Shown piece by piece: positions 1 through 7,225 of a DNA stretch of 9,808 nucleotides (position 1 is the first letter of the stretch; each line of letters begins with the position of its first letter). The translations under genes and the position numbers were made by a program. The DNA is from Syntrophaceae bacterium UBA6252 (lineage in GTDB: Bacteria; Desulfobacterota; Syntrophia; Syntrophales; UBA6807), in assembly GCA_002441265.1 (NCBI GenBank), contig DJVQ01000042.1, positions 443-10,250 of the forward strand. The letters are read 5' to 3'. Below the pieces are notes generated by a model. The model saw only the letters and a list, made by a program, of their open reading frames with translations. It had not been told where the DNA came from and did no database searches.

Positions 1-644
1 TTTTCATGTCCGAACAGCTCGCTTTCGATCAGTTCTTCCGGGATGGCGGCGCAGTTCACCTCCACGAAGGGCGCCTCCGATTTTCTGCTCTGCCGGTGAA
101 TGGACCGCGCCACCAGTTCCTTTCCCGTCCCGTTCTCGCCCATGATGAGCACCCAGGCGTTGGTCGGCGCGATGATCTGGATCATTTCGCGAAGCTCCTC
201 GATTTCCCGGCTCGTTCCCGTGAGTTCATACTCGTGCTGCATCCGGTCCTTGAGCAGCCTGTTTTCCTCCTCCAGCCGGGCCAGATCCAGGGCATGGGCG
301 ACGATGAGAACGATCTTGTCGAGGGAAAGGGGCTTCTCGACGAAATCGAAGGCCCCCAGTTTCGTCGCCTTGACCGCCGATTCGATGGTTCCATGGCCGG
401 ACATCATGATGACCTGGATCTGCGGATACCGGGACTTGACGACCTTCAGGACCTCGATCCCGTCCATCCCGGGAAGCCAGATGTCCAGGAGAATCAGGTC
501 CGGAAGCTCGTCCTCGATGAGACGAAGGCATTCCTCCCCGCTCATCGCCGTCAGCACGTCGTATCCCTCGTCCGTAAGAATTCCTTTCAGGGAAAGACAG
601 ATCCCCTCCTCGTCGTCGACGACCAGTATGGTCTTGTACATCAT
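1..644 (-). CDS. ntrX: NtrX-like sigma-54-dependent response regulator (partial, C-terminal part outside window)
   Basis: This is a two-component response regulator that should activate sigma-54 promoters when phosphorylated by the kinase encoded just upstream. The first 214 residues are visible. Residues 1-120 form a receiver domain with the acidic pair D10/D11, phospho-acceptor D54 (in LLDIWLPGMDG), S82 and K104 (VEKP). A linker leads to the AAA+ domain with Walker A GENGTGKE at 169-176 and the motif ESELFGHEK, where the window ends. The GAFTGA loop, Walker B and any Fis-type helix-turn-helix lie outside. The start is one of two adjacent ATG codons (644 or 641). The first overlaps the kinase stop as ATGA and has a GAGG Shine-Dalgarno 8 nt upstream, so translation is probably coupled. 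The family is certain. The NtrX name rests on the NtrY-like partner, and the physiological signal is unknown. Confidence 0.9.
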   Translation of the reverse strand, partial: MMYKTILVVDDEEGICLSLKGILTDEGYDVLTAMSGEECLRLIEDELPDLILLDIWLPGMDGIEVLKVVKSRYPQIQVIMMSGHGTIESAVKATKLGAFDFVEKPLSLDKIVLIVAHALDLARLEEENRLLKDRMQHEYELTGTSREIEELREMIQIIAPTNAWVLIMGENGTGKELVARSIHRQSRKSEAPFVEVNCAAIPEELIESELFGHE

Positions 645-2893
645 GCGCCGGTCCTCACCGTGGTTTCTGGAACAGGAAGCTTGAAAGAGAGCGTCGTTCC
701 CTTCGGCGTGTTGTCGCGAACGGTGATCGTCCCCCCATGGTCTCGAATGATGGCGTCCACGATGGCGAGACCGAGACCGGTCCCCGACTTTTTCGTGGAG
801 AAATAAGGTTCGAACATGCGTGCCTTGTCCTGGGGCGGTATGCCCGGTCCGTCATCGGACACCTCGACGCACACCCGGTTTTCGTCGGCCAGCCATTTCG
901 TCCGCACGTCCACCCGTCCCTCCCGCGAGGAAGAGGTGATCGCGTCGACGGCATTGTCCAGAAGATTCACCAGGACCCGCTGGATCTGATCCCCGTCGAA
1001 GGGAAACGGCGGAACGGACGGATCCTCCTCGCAGTGAAAAAGGATTGCCTTGTGGGACTCTCCATAGAGCGCGAGGCTTTCCCGGATCACCTGGTTCAGG
1101 TCGTTGGGCTCGGGCCGGGTCACGGGCATCCGCGCGAACCGGGAGAATTCGTTGACCAGGTTTTTCAAGGCGGCCACCTGGTGCACGATGGTTCCCGTGC
1201 ATTCCCGGAAAACGGCCCGGTCCTCGTCCACGTCCAGGGCCTCCCCGTAGCGCCTCTGCAGTCTTTCCGCGCAAAGCTGGATGGGGGTCAGGGGATTCTT
1301 GATCTCGTGGGCCATCCTCCTCGCGATTTCCCGCCAGGCCGCGAGCCTTTCCGCCTTTTGAAGCTCCGTGAGGTCCTCGAAAACCACCACGAGCCCCATG
1401 TAATTGAGATCGTCGTCCCGAAGGACCGTCATGGCGACGAGAACGGACAGGAGCCGGTCCCGGACGTTCAGCTGCACCTGCTTCTCCAGGCTGTCGCCGC
1501 CCATTTCGTTCATTTCCTTCAGGAAGAGGAGGGCCATGTCCATGTGCTCCCCCTTGAGCACCTCCTCGTACTTTCTGTAAAGGACCTTGTTCGTCCGGAT
1601 CCCGAGCATCCTTTCCGCGGCCCGGTTGATCGTCGTGATGACCCCGTTGCGGTCGACGGAGACGACGCCGGCGGAAACGTTCCGGAGAATCGTTTCCATG
1701 TACTTCCGGCGCTGATCGAGGTCCATGTTTGCCGCCCTCAGGCTCGCGCTGCTCGTGGCGAGATCCCGGGTCATCCGGTTGAAGGAGTCCACGAGAATGC
1801 CGATTTCGTCGTCGGCGAGAACGTCGATGTGGTAGTTCAGGTTCCCCCGGGCGATTTCCCCCGTCGCCTCGGCCAGGTCCTGGATGGGCATGGTGATTCC
1901 CCGGGCGAGGTAGATCCCGAACCAGGTCGCGGAAAAGATGATGAGCAGGGTCACCACGAACAGAATGACCATGTAGCTGATCTTGATCGGGTTCTTCAGA
2001 AGGGCGAACTGCCTGTACTCCTCCGAGGTCCTGGCGATGACGTTCATCTTGTCCACCATCTCCTCGGGGATGAAGTAGCTCACAATCACGGCGCCGATGA
2101 TCTCGCTCGGGTTGAACGCGGAAAAAACCGGGGCGAACCCGCTGATCACGTCGCCGGCGCCGAGGGATTCGACGGTGGAAAAATCCTTTCCCCGGTACAC
2201 GTCCCCCAGGGCCTTGGATTTCGATTTGAGAATCGATATGTCGGGATAACCGGATGTCCGGAAAAGCAGTTTCCGCTTCCCCTGCTCGAGATAGATTTCC
2301 ACGCAGTCGATCAGGTTCATGGACTGCCGGTTCTTCACCAGGGCGTCCAGGTAGGAACGCCGCTCATCTTCATAAAGGCGGCTCGCCGTGATTTCCGATC
2401 CGAACTGCCTGGCGTACCCCTTCGCCGTGTCGGCGATTTCCTGATAGTAGTCCTGGGCGATTTCGAGGGAACTCGACAGGGCGCTGACGATCTTCACGTT
2501 GAACCAGCGGTCGATGCTGTAGGACAGGAATTTGATGGCCACGAGGAAAAGAACGATGGTGGGAATCAGGGAAAGGCTGATGAAGGCTAGGACGAGCTTG
2601 GTGCTCAGCTTCGAACCGAGGATCCCTTTTCTCCTCTCGAAGACCACCTTCACGATGTTCCGGACGATGAGGAAGATGAGAAGGAGGATGAGAATGAAAT
2701 TGATGTTGATGAGGCCGAAGATGAGGATCTCGTTGGAAACGGGGACCAGTTTCTCCACCCGGGCCAGATGGCTTTCGGCATAGGTGAGCAGGAGGATGAT
2801 CCCGATCGTGATGACGATGATGATCCTTTCCCGTCTTCTTCTCCTCTTTTCCCGGTCTTCCTGCGCCGGCTGCCGCTGTCCGCCTGTTTCCAT
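641..2893 (-). CDS. ntrY: NtrY-like membrane sensor histidine kinase
   Basis: This 750-residue sensor kinase has the full NtrY architecture. A basic N-terminus (residues 16-23, mostly Arg/Lys) precedes hydrophobic segments at about 24-42, 55-78 and 98-125. An extracytoplasmic region (about 128-303) follows, then a fourth membrane segment at 305-330, HAMP (about 330-385), PAS (about 395-505) and the HisKA domain with phospho-acceptor H529 in RMAHEIKNPLTP. The ATPase domain has the N box (NLLDNAVDAI, 643-652), G1 (DDGPGIP, 680-686) and G2 (GTGLGLAIV, 704-712). All catalytic residues are present, so it should be active. The family is classically linked to nitrogen and redox control. The ligand here cannot be read from sequence. 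It starts 17 nt after the DUF4390 gene, with a closely spaced AGAAGG before the ATG, and overlaps the regulator start by ATGA, so the three genes form an operon. Confidence 0.93.
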   Translation of the reverse strand: METGGQRQPAQEDREKRRRRRERIIIVITIGIILLLTYAESHLARVEKLVPVSNEILIFGLININFILILLLIFLIVRNIVKVVFERRKGILGSKLSTKLVLAFISLSLIPTIVLFLVAIKFLSYSIDRWFNVKIVSALSSSLEIAQDYYQEIADTAKGYARQFGSEITASRLYEDERRSYLDALVKNRQSMNLIDCVEIYLEQGKRKLLFRTSGYPDISILKSKSKALGDVYRGKDFSTVESLGAGDVISGFAPVFSAFNPSEIIGAVIVSYFIPEEMVDKMNVIARTSEEYRQFALLKNPIKISYMVILFVVTLLIIFSATWFGIYLARGITMPIQDLAEATGEIARGNLNYHIDVLADDEIGILVDSFNRMTRDLATSSASLRAANMDLDQRRKYMETILRNVSAGVVSVDRNGVITTINRAAERMLGIRTNKVLYRKYEEVLKGEHMDMALLFLKEMNEMGGDSLEKQVQLNVRDRLLSVLVAMTVLRDDDLNYMGLVVVFEDLTELQKAERLAAWREIARRMAHEIKNPLTPIQLCAERLQRRYGEALDVDEDRAVFRECTGTIVHQVAALKNLVNEFSRFARMPVTRPEPNDLNQVIRESLALYGESHKAILFHCEEDPSVPPFPFDGDQIQRVLVNLLDNAVDAITSSSREGRVDVRTKWLADENRVCVEVSDDGPGIPPQDKARMFEPYFSTKKSGTGLGLAIVDAIIRDHGGTITVRDNTPKGTTLSFKLPVPETTVRTGA

Positions 2894-2910
2894 GCCCTTC
2901 TACATAGCCG

Positions 2911-3483
2911 TCAGTAGATGAAATCCTCCCGCAGCCACGGCGTCTCGAAGTCCCACAGGGAAACGAAGAAGAAGACATATTCCATGTGGAGGGGAAGTCG
3001 GAAACGATCCATGCGGGACTTGACCCGGACGTGGTAATGCCGGCCCCTTTCCAGGTCCTTCAGGGACGCGAGGACGATTCCGTTCACATCCGACATGGCC
3101 TCCTTCGCCCCGGGGAAATTGCCGTACTGCTGCGCCTCCGAAACACCGTCTTCGCTGGAGAAAGTGACGAAAAAGAGCTTCTTGACGGCATCGTACTTGA
3201 TCGTGTGCTTCACTTCCACGGAGGCGATTTCCCGGTCGAACCAGTAATTCCGCGCCCGGTACAGTTCGATGTACGAGACGAAGGTCGTAGGAATCCCCGC
3301 GAGAATGGCGTCCTCCATCTTCTTCGTGAAAGAGTTCTTGAGCCGGAAGTAAACGAGAAGGTTCTCGGACGAGTTCGTCAGAAGCAGGTCGGAAATGACG
3401 GCCCTCTCCCCGAAGGTGGGGCAGGGCAGGAAACCTGCGGCGACGATCATGACAATGAGGATGGTCTTAAAAAAGCGCTTCAA
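2911..3483 (-). CDS. DUF4390 family secreted protein
   Basis: This 190-residue protein of unknown function matches the DUF4390 family as I recall it. The N-terminus (MKRFF, then a hydrophobic stretch to about residue 20, and FGE near 24-26) looks like a Sec signal peptide. The Cys at 21 follows Pro, so it is a poor lipobox and a lipoprotein is unlikely. The mature part alternates short beta-like segments with aromatic residues (YIELYRARNYWFDRE, FFFVSLWDFETPW), consistent with a small beta-rich envelope protein. The start is TTG, preceded 4 nt upstream by AGGAG. No better ATG exists without losing the signal peptide. It lies directly before the NtrY-type kinase (17-nt gap) and should be co-transcribed with it. 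I infer, without direct evidence, that it works at the membrane with or near the kinase's extracytoplasmic part. Confidence 0.85.
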   Translation of the reverse strand: MKRFFKTILIVMIVAAGFLPCPTFGERAVISDLLLTNSSENLLVYFRLKNSFTKKMEDAILAGIPTTFVSYIELYRARNYWFDREIASVEVKHTIKYDAVKKLFFVTFSSEDGVSEAQQYGNFPGAKEAMSDVNGIVLASLKDLERGRHYHVRVKSRMDRFRLPLHMEYVFFFVSLWDFETPWLREDFIY

Positions 3484-3569
3484 TCCGCTCCTACCCCGAA
3501 CCGGAGATCGCGGGAAGCGAGGCGTTCTTCCACGGCGGTTCCCCGGGATTTCACAAGCGTTTTCCTTCC

Positions 3570-3610
3570 TTCGTCATTCCCTGCGGCCTCAAAACGGCCC
3601 GCAGGCCGCA
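3570..3610. repeat. GC-rich inverted repeat joined to a TTCGTCATTCC motif (REP-like)
   Basis: On the plus strand TGCGGCCT (3582-3589) and AGGCCGCA (3603-3610) are perfect inverted 8-mers around a 13-nt loop. A competing pairing, CCTGCGG (3580-3586) with CCGCAGG (3599-3605), uses overlapping bases, so the two hairpins exclude each other. The repeat abuts TTCGTCATTCC (3570-3580), an 11-mer found again upstream of ruvC. No T-run follows on either strand, so it is not a simple terminator. It resembles a degenerate copy of the dispersed GTCATTCC-type repeats of many proteobacterial genomes. That link is from memory. Confidence 0.5.
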
Positions 3611-3718
3611 CCGCCCTTCCTCCCTCCCCCCGGGCATCGGCCGGGCACAGGCAAGTGGGAGCGGTTCCTTGCAAAGCCGCCATCCGTAATTTGCTGACAT
3701 CCTAAGAAAGGGAGGGGC

Positions 3719-3749
3719 AAAAAGCAAGCGTATTCTTTGGAATCTTTGC
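3719..3749 (-). terminator. weak candidate intrinsic terminator after lpxC
   Basis: Reading the minus strand, an outer GCAA/TTGC pair and an inner ATTC-CAAA-GAAT hairpin are separated by an internal loop and followed by five T. The stem is short and AT-rich. It overlaps the -10 region of the promoter at 3732-3760. It could weakly end lpxC transcription, but this may be chance. Confidence 0.2.
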
Positions 3750-3760
3750 GGGTGTGTCAA
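3732..3760 (-). promoter_or_regulatory. sigma-70-type promoter for the DUF4390-ntrY-ntrX operon
   Basis: On the minus strand a perfect TTGACA -35 box (3755-3760) lies 17 bp from AAGAAT (3732-3737), a -10 box with 4 of 6 matches including the key second A and last T. Transcription would start near 3725 and leave a leader of about 240 nt before the TTG start at 3483. No gene stands between, so the DUF4390-kinase-regulator operon is the natural target. Confidence 0.55.
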
Positions 3761-3805
3761 TCACCGCCGAAGCGGAATGGGTCCCCCGGACGGGAGGCCC
3801 GGCTT

Positions 3806-4732
3806 CTAAAGAAGGGTGGCGCTCTGGAGGGAAGGACCGGTGACGCGGACGGGTCCCTTTTCCCTGGGGAACGCCGCGCTTTGATCGACGACTTTCCAGC
3901 AGTCCCGGCACGTCAGGAGCTTTTCGAGAAGCATGTTGTTCAGCTTGTGCCCCGACTTCTTCGCCACGAAATGGCCGAGGATGGGCATTCCGAGCAGGAA
4001 GAGGTCTCCCACGGCGTCGAGAATCTTGTGGCGGACGAACTCGTCGGGGAAACGGAGTCCCTCCTTGTTGATGACCTTGGTCTCATCGAGAACGACCGCC
4101 GTCTTCAGGGATCCCCCGAGGGCGAGCCCCTTCGCCTGGAGATATTCCACGTCTTTCAGGAAACCGAATGTCCGGGCGGGGGAGATGGCCTGTTCATACC
4201 CTTCGGGGGAAAAGAACATGGAGTAGTTCTGGGTTTTCACAAGGGGGTGGTTGAATTCGATGGTGTAGGTGATTTTGAAGGAGGAAGAGGGGAAAAAGGC
4301 GGCCTCCCCTTCCCCGTCGGAAACCGACACGGGACGCTCGATGACCATCCATCTGCGGGGCCTTTCCTGGGATTTGAGCCCCCCGTTCTTGAGCAGCGCG
4401 ATGAAAGGCCGCGCGCTCCCGTCCATGATGGGAAGCTCGCAGCAGTCGATTTCCACGACGGCGTTGTCCACGCCCGCCCCCCGAAACGCGGAGAGAAGGT
4501 GCTCCACCGTTGAAATCCTCGTTCCATTCACGCCGACGGTCGTCGCCAGGGTCGTGTCGCACACGTTCTCGAGCCTGGCTTCCACCACCGCGTCTTTCGA
4601 CAGATCCTTCCGGACGAAGACGACTCCCGAGTCCGCCTCGCCGGGACGGATGGTCATGTTCACTTTTCTTCCCGTGTGGAGACCGATGCCGTGACACCGG
4701 ATCTCGCTTGCCACCGTCTTTTGAAATTCCAT
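3806..4732 (-). CDS. lpxC: UDP-3-O-acyl-N-acetylglucosamine deacetylase LpxC
   Basis: LpxC is the zinc-dependent cytoplasmic deacetylase for the committed step of lipid A synthesis. The 308-residue product matches the usual length (E. coli 305). H19 sits in HGIGLHTG, E77/H78 in TRISTVEHLLSA, H235 and D239 in HKILDAVGD, and H262 in SGHKLNN. These match the E. coli zinc ligands (H79, H238, D242), the catalytic E78 and H265 with a small offset. I chose the ATG at 4732 because GGAG lies exactly 6 nt upstream and H19 then falls at the family position. An in-frame ATG at 4759 would add nine residues (MKKKTTEKV) but has a poor ribosome site. The C-terminus runs about 20 residues past the last conserved block. 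It has gaps on both sides, so it is probably its own transcription unit. Presence of lpxC implies a lipopolysaccharide outer membrane. Confidence 0.96.
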   Translation of the reverse strand: MEFQKTVASEIRCHGIGLHTGRKVNMTIRPGEADSGVVFVRKDLSKDAVVEARLENVCDTTLATTVGVNGTRISTVEHLLSAFRGAGVDNAVVEIDCCELPIMDGSARPFIALLKNGGLKSQERPRRWMVIERPVSVSDGEGEAAFFPSSSFKITYTIEFNHPLVKTQNYSMFFSPEGYEQAISPARTFGFLKDVEYLQAKGLALGGSLKTAVVLDETKVINKEGLRFPDEFVRHKILDAVGDLFLLGMPILGHFVAKKSGHKLNNMLLEKLLTCRDCWKVVDQSAAFPREKGPVRVTGPSLQSATLL

Positions 4733-4949
4733 GACCTTCTCCGTCGTTTTCTTTTTCATTCTTCTACAGCAACTTTCGTACCGCGGGAAAAGAAAACGAC
4801 CGCGTCGGAAAATATTCCGTATGTCCTGTATAATCAGCTACTTGCAATGGCACGATTTCCCCGGGGCACCCCGTCCCACGGCCCGTCCGCCCCGTCCTGT
4901 ATCAAATGGAACACGGTGGGATTGTAAACAGGCTTCTCCCCGCTCCTCC
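4733..4949. other. intergenic region between queH and lpxC (possible lpxC promoter region)
   Basis: About 217 nt separate the queH stop from the lpxC start. The right half is GC-rich, with a CGGGG-TG-CCCCG hairpin but no following T-run. The left half (about 4800-4850) is AT-rich and holds the palindrome CGGAA-aata-TTCCG at 4806-4819. The minus strand has several partial -10-like words (TATACA, AATATT) but no pair I trust. A perfect TATAAT on the plus strand near 4828-4835 lacks a -35 box and has no gene to drive. The GGAG ribosome site for lpxC is at 4739-4742. Confidence 0.5.
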
Positions 4950-5492
4950 TCAGGCGTTCCCGCCCTTTTTCCCGTACCGTTCCCTTTCGCTGAAAAGACA
5001 GCCGCAGTACGGTTGCCGGTACATGCCCATTTCCCGGGAGGCGGCGACCCCCTCCGCCCATCCCTTGCGGAAATCTTCATAATAAAAGGGAACGCCCCAC
5101 TGTTCGGAAAGCTCCTCTCCGATTTCCCGGACGAGGTCGTGTTGCTGGTACCGGCTGTAGAGGATGGTCGTCGAGAATCCGTCGTATTTCCCCTCCCGCG
5201 CCATCCGGGCCGTTTCCGTAAGCCGGAGGGTGTAACAGACCCTGCAGCGCTCCTCCTCCCTGTGAACCACCGCTCTCAGAAAGTCCTCGAAAGGGCAGGC
5301 GTCGGTGTACAGAAGCTCCATGTCGTTCCGGTCGGCCCAGGGGACAAGGGTCTCCAGACGCCTTGCGTACTCCCGGCCGGGGTGGATGTTGGGATTGTAA
5401 AAAAGTCCGGTCACCCCGACCCCCTCTTCCCGGAACCGTTTCAAGGGATAGATGGAGCAGGGGGCGCAGCAGATGTGGAGCAGGATGTTCAT
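4950..5492 (-). CDS. queH: epoxyqueuosine reductase QueH (DUF208 family)
   Basis: QueH carries out the last step of queuosine synthesis in tRNA, reducing epoxyqueuosine to queuosine. It is the alternative, cobalamin-independent enzyme to QueG and is common in anaerobes. The 180-residue product starts MNILLHICCAPCS and has all the hallmark cysteines: C8, C9, C12, then C83 and C86 (CRVC), then C163 and C165 (YCGC). In the family these serve an iron-sulfur cluster and a nearby iron. The FYNPNIHP motif at about 31-38 also fits. The ATG at 5492 overlaps the ruvB stop as ATGA and has a GGAGGG Shine-Dalgarno 9 nt upstream, so it is translated with ruvB. Queuosine genes such as queA and tgt are known neighbours of ruvAB in many bacteria, and this placement follows that habit. 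It appears to be the last gene of the operon. Confidence 0.93.
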   Translation of the reverse strand: MNILLHICCAPCSIYPLKRFREEGVGVTGLFYNPNIHPGREYARRLETLVPWADRNDMELLYTDACPFEDFLRAVVHREEERCRVCYTLRLTETARMAREGKYDGFSTTILYSRYQQHDLVREIGEELSEQWGVPFYYEDFRKGWAEGVAASREMGMYRQPYCGCLFSERERYGKKGGNA

Positions 5493-6577
5493 CGACCGTT
5501 TCCCTCCGGCCCTTCCCCGGCGGGGCGCTCCCCGGGAAAGTCCTCCTCGAAAAGGGTCCCCTGCTTCCCCCTGCGGATCTTTCCGAAGTGCCGGTAACAC
5601 AATTCGGTCGCCACTCTCCCCCGGGCCGTCCGCTGAACGTAGCCTTCCTGGACGAGATAGGGCTCGTACACGTCCTCGAGGGTGGTTTTCTCTTCGCCGA
5701 GCGAGGCCGCCAGGGTGTCAAGGCCCACCGGTCCGCCGTCGAATTTCTCGATGATGGTGAGAAGGATCGCCCGGTCCATTGAATCGAATCCCCGGTCGTC
5801 CACGTCCAGCATGCCCAGGGCCTCCGCCACGACTTCCCGGTCCACCGGCTCCTTTTTCCAGACCTGGGCGAAATCCCGGATCCGCCTGAGCAGCCTGTTG
5901 GCGATCCGGGGCGTTCCCCGCGAACGCCGGGCCATTTCCTCCGCCCCTTCCCTGTCGATGGAAATGTCGAGAATCCTGGAAGACCGCTGGACGATGACGG
6001 AAAGCTCCCGGACATCGTAGAAATTCAGGCGGAAGCTCATCCCGAACCGGTCGCGCAGGGGGGACGTGAGAAGACCCGCCTTGGTGGTCGCGCCGATGAG
6101 GGTGAAATGGGGGATGGAAAGCTTCATGGACCGCGCCGAGGGGCCCTGCCCGATGAGGACGTCGATATGGAAATCCTCCATGGCGGGGTAGAGGATCTCC
6201 TCGACCACGTGGGGAAGCCGGTGGATCTCGTCGATGAACAGGATGTCGTGATCGTGGAGATTCGTCAGGATGGCCGCGAGGTCTCCGGGCCGTTCGATCA
6301 CCGGTCCGGAAGTGACCTTGATGTCCACGCCCATCTCCCTGGCCATGATGTACGCCAGGGTGGTCTTTCCAAGCCCCGGAGGCCCGTAGAGCAGCACGTG
6401 GTCCAGGGGTTCGTCCCTTTTTTTCGCCGCCTCGATGAACACGGCGAGGTTTGCCCGGATCTTCTCCTGGCCGATGTACTCGGCGAGGGATTTGGGGCGC
6501 AAGGACCGTTCCAGCCCGTCCTGCTCGTCGACGGCGGAAGGGGAAAGGATGGCATCCCTTCTCCCGTCGTCTTCCAT
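5489..6577 (-). CDS. ruvB: Holliday junction branch migration ATPase RuvB
   Basis: RuvB is the hexameric AAA+ motor that drives branch migration of Holliday junctions with RuvA. Counting from the ATG at 6577 (362 residues), Walker A GPPGLGKTT is at 65-73, Walker B/DEIH at 116-119, sensor 1 in GATTKAG near 152-158, and the arginine-finger region SPLRDRFG at 162-169. The RGTPRIANRLLRR sensor-2 segment and the C-terminal winged helix (DVYEPYLVQEGYVQRTARGR) follow. A Gly/Glu-rich tail of about 25 residues goes beyond the usual end. Two starts are possible. ATG 6604, 9 nt after the ruvA stop, lacks a clear ribosome site. ATG 6577 has GAGG about 12 nt upstream and gives an N-terminus of more usual length, so I chose it. 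The stop overlaps queH by 4 nt. Confidence 0.96.
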   Translation of the reverse strand: MEDDGRRDAILSPSAVDEQDGLERSLRPKSLAEYIGQEKIRANLAVFIEAAKKRDEPLDHVLLYGPPGLGKTTLAYIMAREMGVDIKVTSGPVIERPGDLAAILTNLHDHDILFIDEIHRLPHVVEEILYPAMEDFHIDVLIGQGPSARSMKLSIPHFTLIGATTKAGLLTSPLRDRFGMSFRLNFYDVRELSVIVQRSSRILDISIDREGAEEMARRSRGTPRIANRLLRRIRDFAQVWKKEPVDREVVAEALGMLDVDDRGFDSMDRAILLTIIEKFDGGPVGLDTLAASLGEEKTTLEDVYEPYLVQEGYVQRTARGRVATELCYRHFGKIRRGKQGTLFEEDFPGERPAGEGPEGNGR

Positions 6578-6613
6578 GGGGGTGGGTTTCCTCGATGTCA
6601 CCATTGATTCAAT

Positions 6614-7225
6614 TTATCCCGCAAGGATTCGAAGGGATTCCTTCAGGAGAACGTCAAGAGACGGTACGGGTTCCCCCTTCCGGAACACCTTTTCGATGGC
6701 CGTTTCCGCCAGGGCCGTTCGATATCCGAGGTTCACCAGGGCGGAGGCCGCCTCCCGGCGCATCCGCACCAGGTCCTCGTCCTCACCGGGGCGGCACGGA
6801 GCCTCCCCCTCCCCGGGGGGAAGCTTACCGATCTTCTCCCTCATCTCGAATATGAGCCGCTCCGACATCTTCCTGCCCACGCCGGGAATGTTGACGAGCC
6901 TCTTCGCATCCCCCTCCAGGACGGCCCTGGAGAGTTCCTCCCTGGAGATCCCCGACAGGATGTTCAGGGCGAGGCGGGGTCCGAAACCGGACACGGAAAT
7001 GAGGAGCTGAAAAAGATCCCGGTCCCTCTGTCTCAGGAACCCGAACAGGGTGATCGCATCCTCGCGGACATGGGTATGGGTGTACAGGGCCACGGGGTTT
7101 CCTTCATCGGGGAGTTCGTAGAAGGTCGTCAGGGGAATTTGAACGGCGTATCCGATCCCGCCCACGTCGATCACCGCATGGGCCGTATCCTTCGAAAGCA
7201 GCTTTCCCGAAACCCGGGCGATCAT
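6614..7225 (-). CDS. ruvA: Holliday junction-binding protein RuvA
   Basis: RuvA binds the four-way junction as a tetramer and loads RuvB. The 203-residue length is normal. Domain I (about 1-63) is the OB fold, starting MIARVSGKLL and carrying the acidic pin residues E55 and D56 in VREDAITLFGF, the same positions as in E. coli. Domain II has two helix-hairpin-helix motifs, LISVSGFGPRLAL and LVNIPGVGRKMSERL. After a flexible Gly/Glu/Pro-rich linker, domain III (about 155-203, with ASALVNLGY) contacts RuvB. The ATG overlaps the ruvC stop as ATGA. An upstream in-frame extension inside ruvC is rejected because it has no family similarity. It is co-transcribed with ruvC and ruvB. Confidence 0.97.
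   Translation of the reverse strand: MIARVSGKLLSKDTAHAVIDVGGIGYAVQIPLTTFYELPDEGNPVALYTHTHVREDAITLFGFLRQRDRDLFQLLISVSGFGPRLALNILSGISREELSRAVLEGDAKRLVNIPGVGRKMSERLIFEMREKIGKLPPGEGEAPCRPGEDEDLVRMRREAASALVNLGYRTALAETAIEKVFRKGEPVPSLDVLLKESLRILAG

Larger units (their letters stand above)
3484..3805. other. 322-nt intergenic region between lpxC and the DUF4390-ntrY-ntrX operon
   Basis: I see no convincing gene in this stretch. A 67-codon minus-strand frame (3480-3683) crosses it but lacks a ribosome site and resembles no protein I know. Reading in the minus direction, the region holds a small CCGC-TTCG-GCGG hairpin near 3764-3775, a good promoter at 3732-3760, a weak terminator-like hairpin with five T at 3719-3749, and a strong GC-rich inverted repeat next to a GTCATTCC-type motif (3570-3610). 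The region therefore probably ends lpxC transcription and starts the kinase operon. Confidence 0.7.

Noticed and set aside
737..2590. 617-codon open frame on the plus strand opposite the histidine kinase gene
   Set aside because: It is rich in His, Val, Gly and Asp with no domain, as expected for the antisense of a GC-rich gene. The minus strand encodes a complete, motif-bearing kinase.
3480..3683. 67-codon minus-strand frame between lpxC and the DUF4390 gene
   Set aside because: No ribosome site, low-complexity Arg/Gly/Ala composition, and it is largely made from the inverted repeat. Kept only as a remark on start-stop overlap.
4840..4865. TGGCAC and TTGCA words near lpxC suggesting a sigma-54 promoter
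   Set aside because: The order and spacing are wrong for TGGCAC-N5-TTGCA on either strand.
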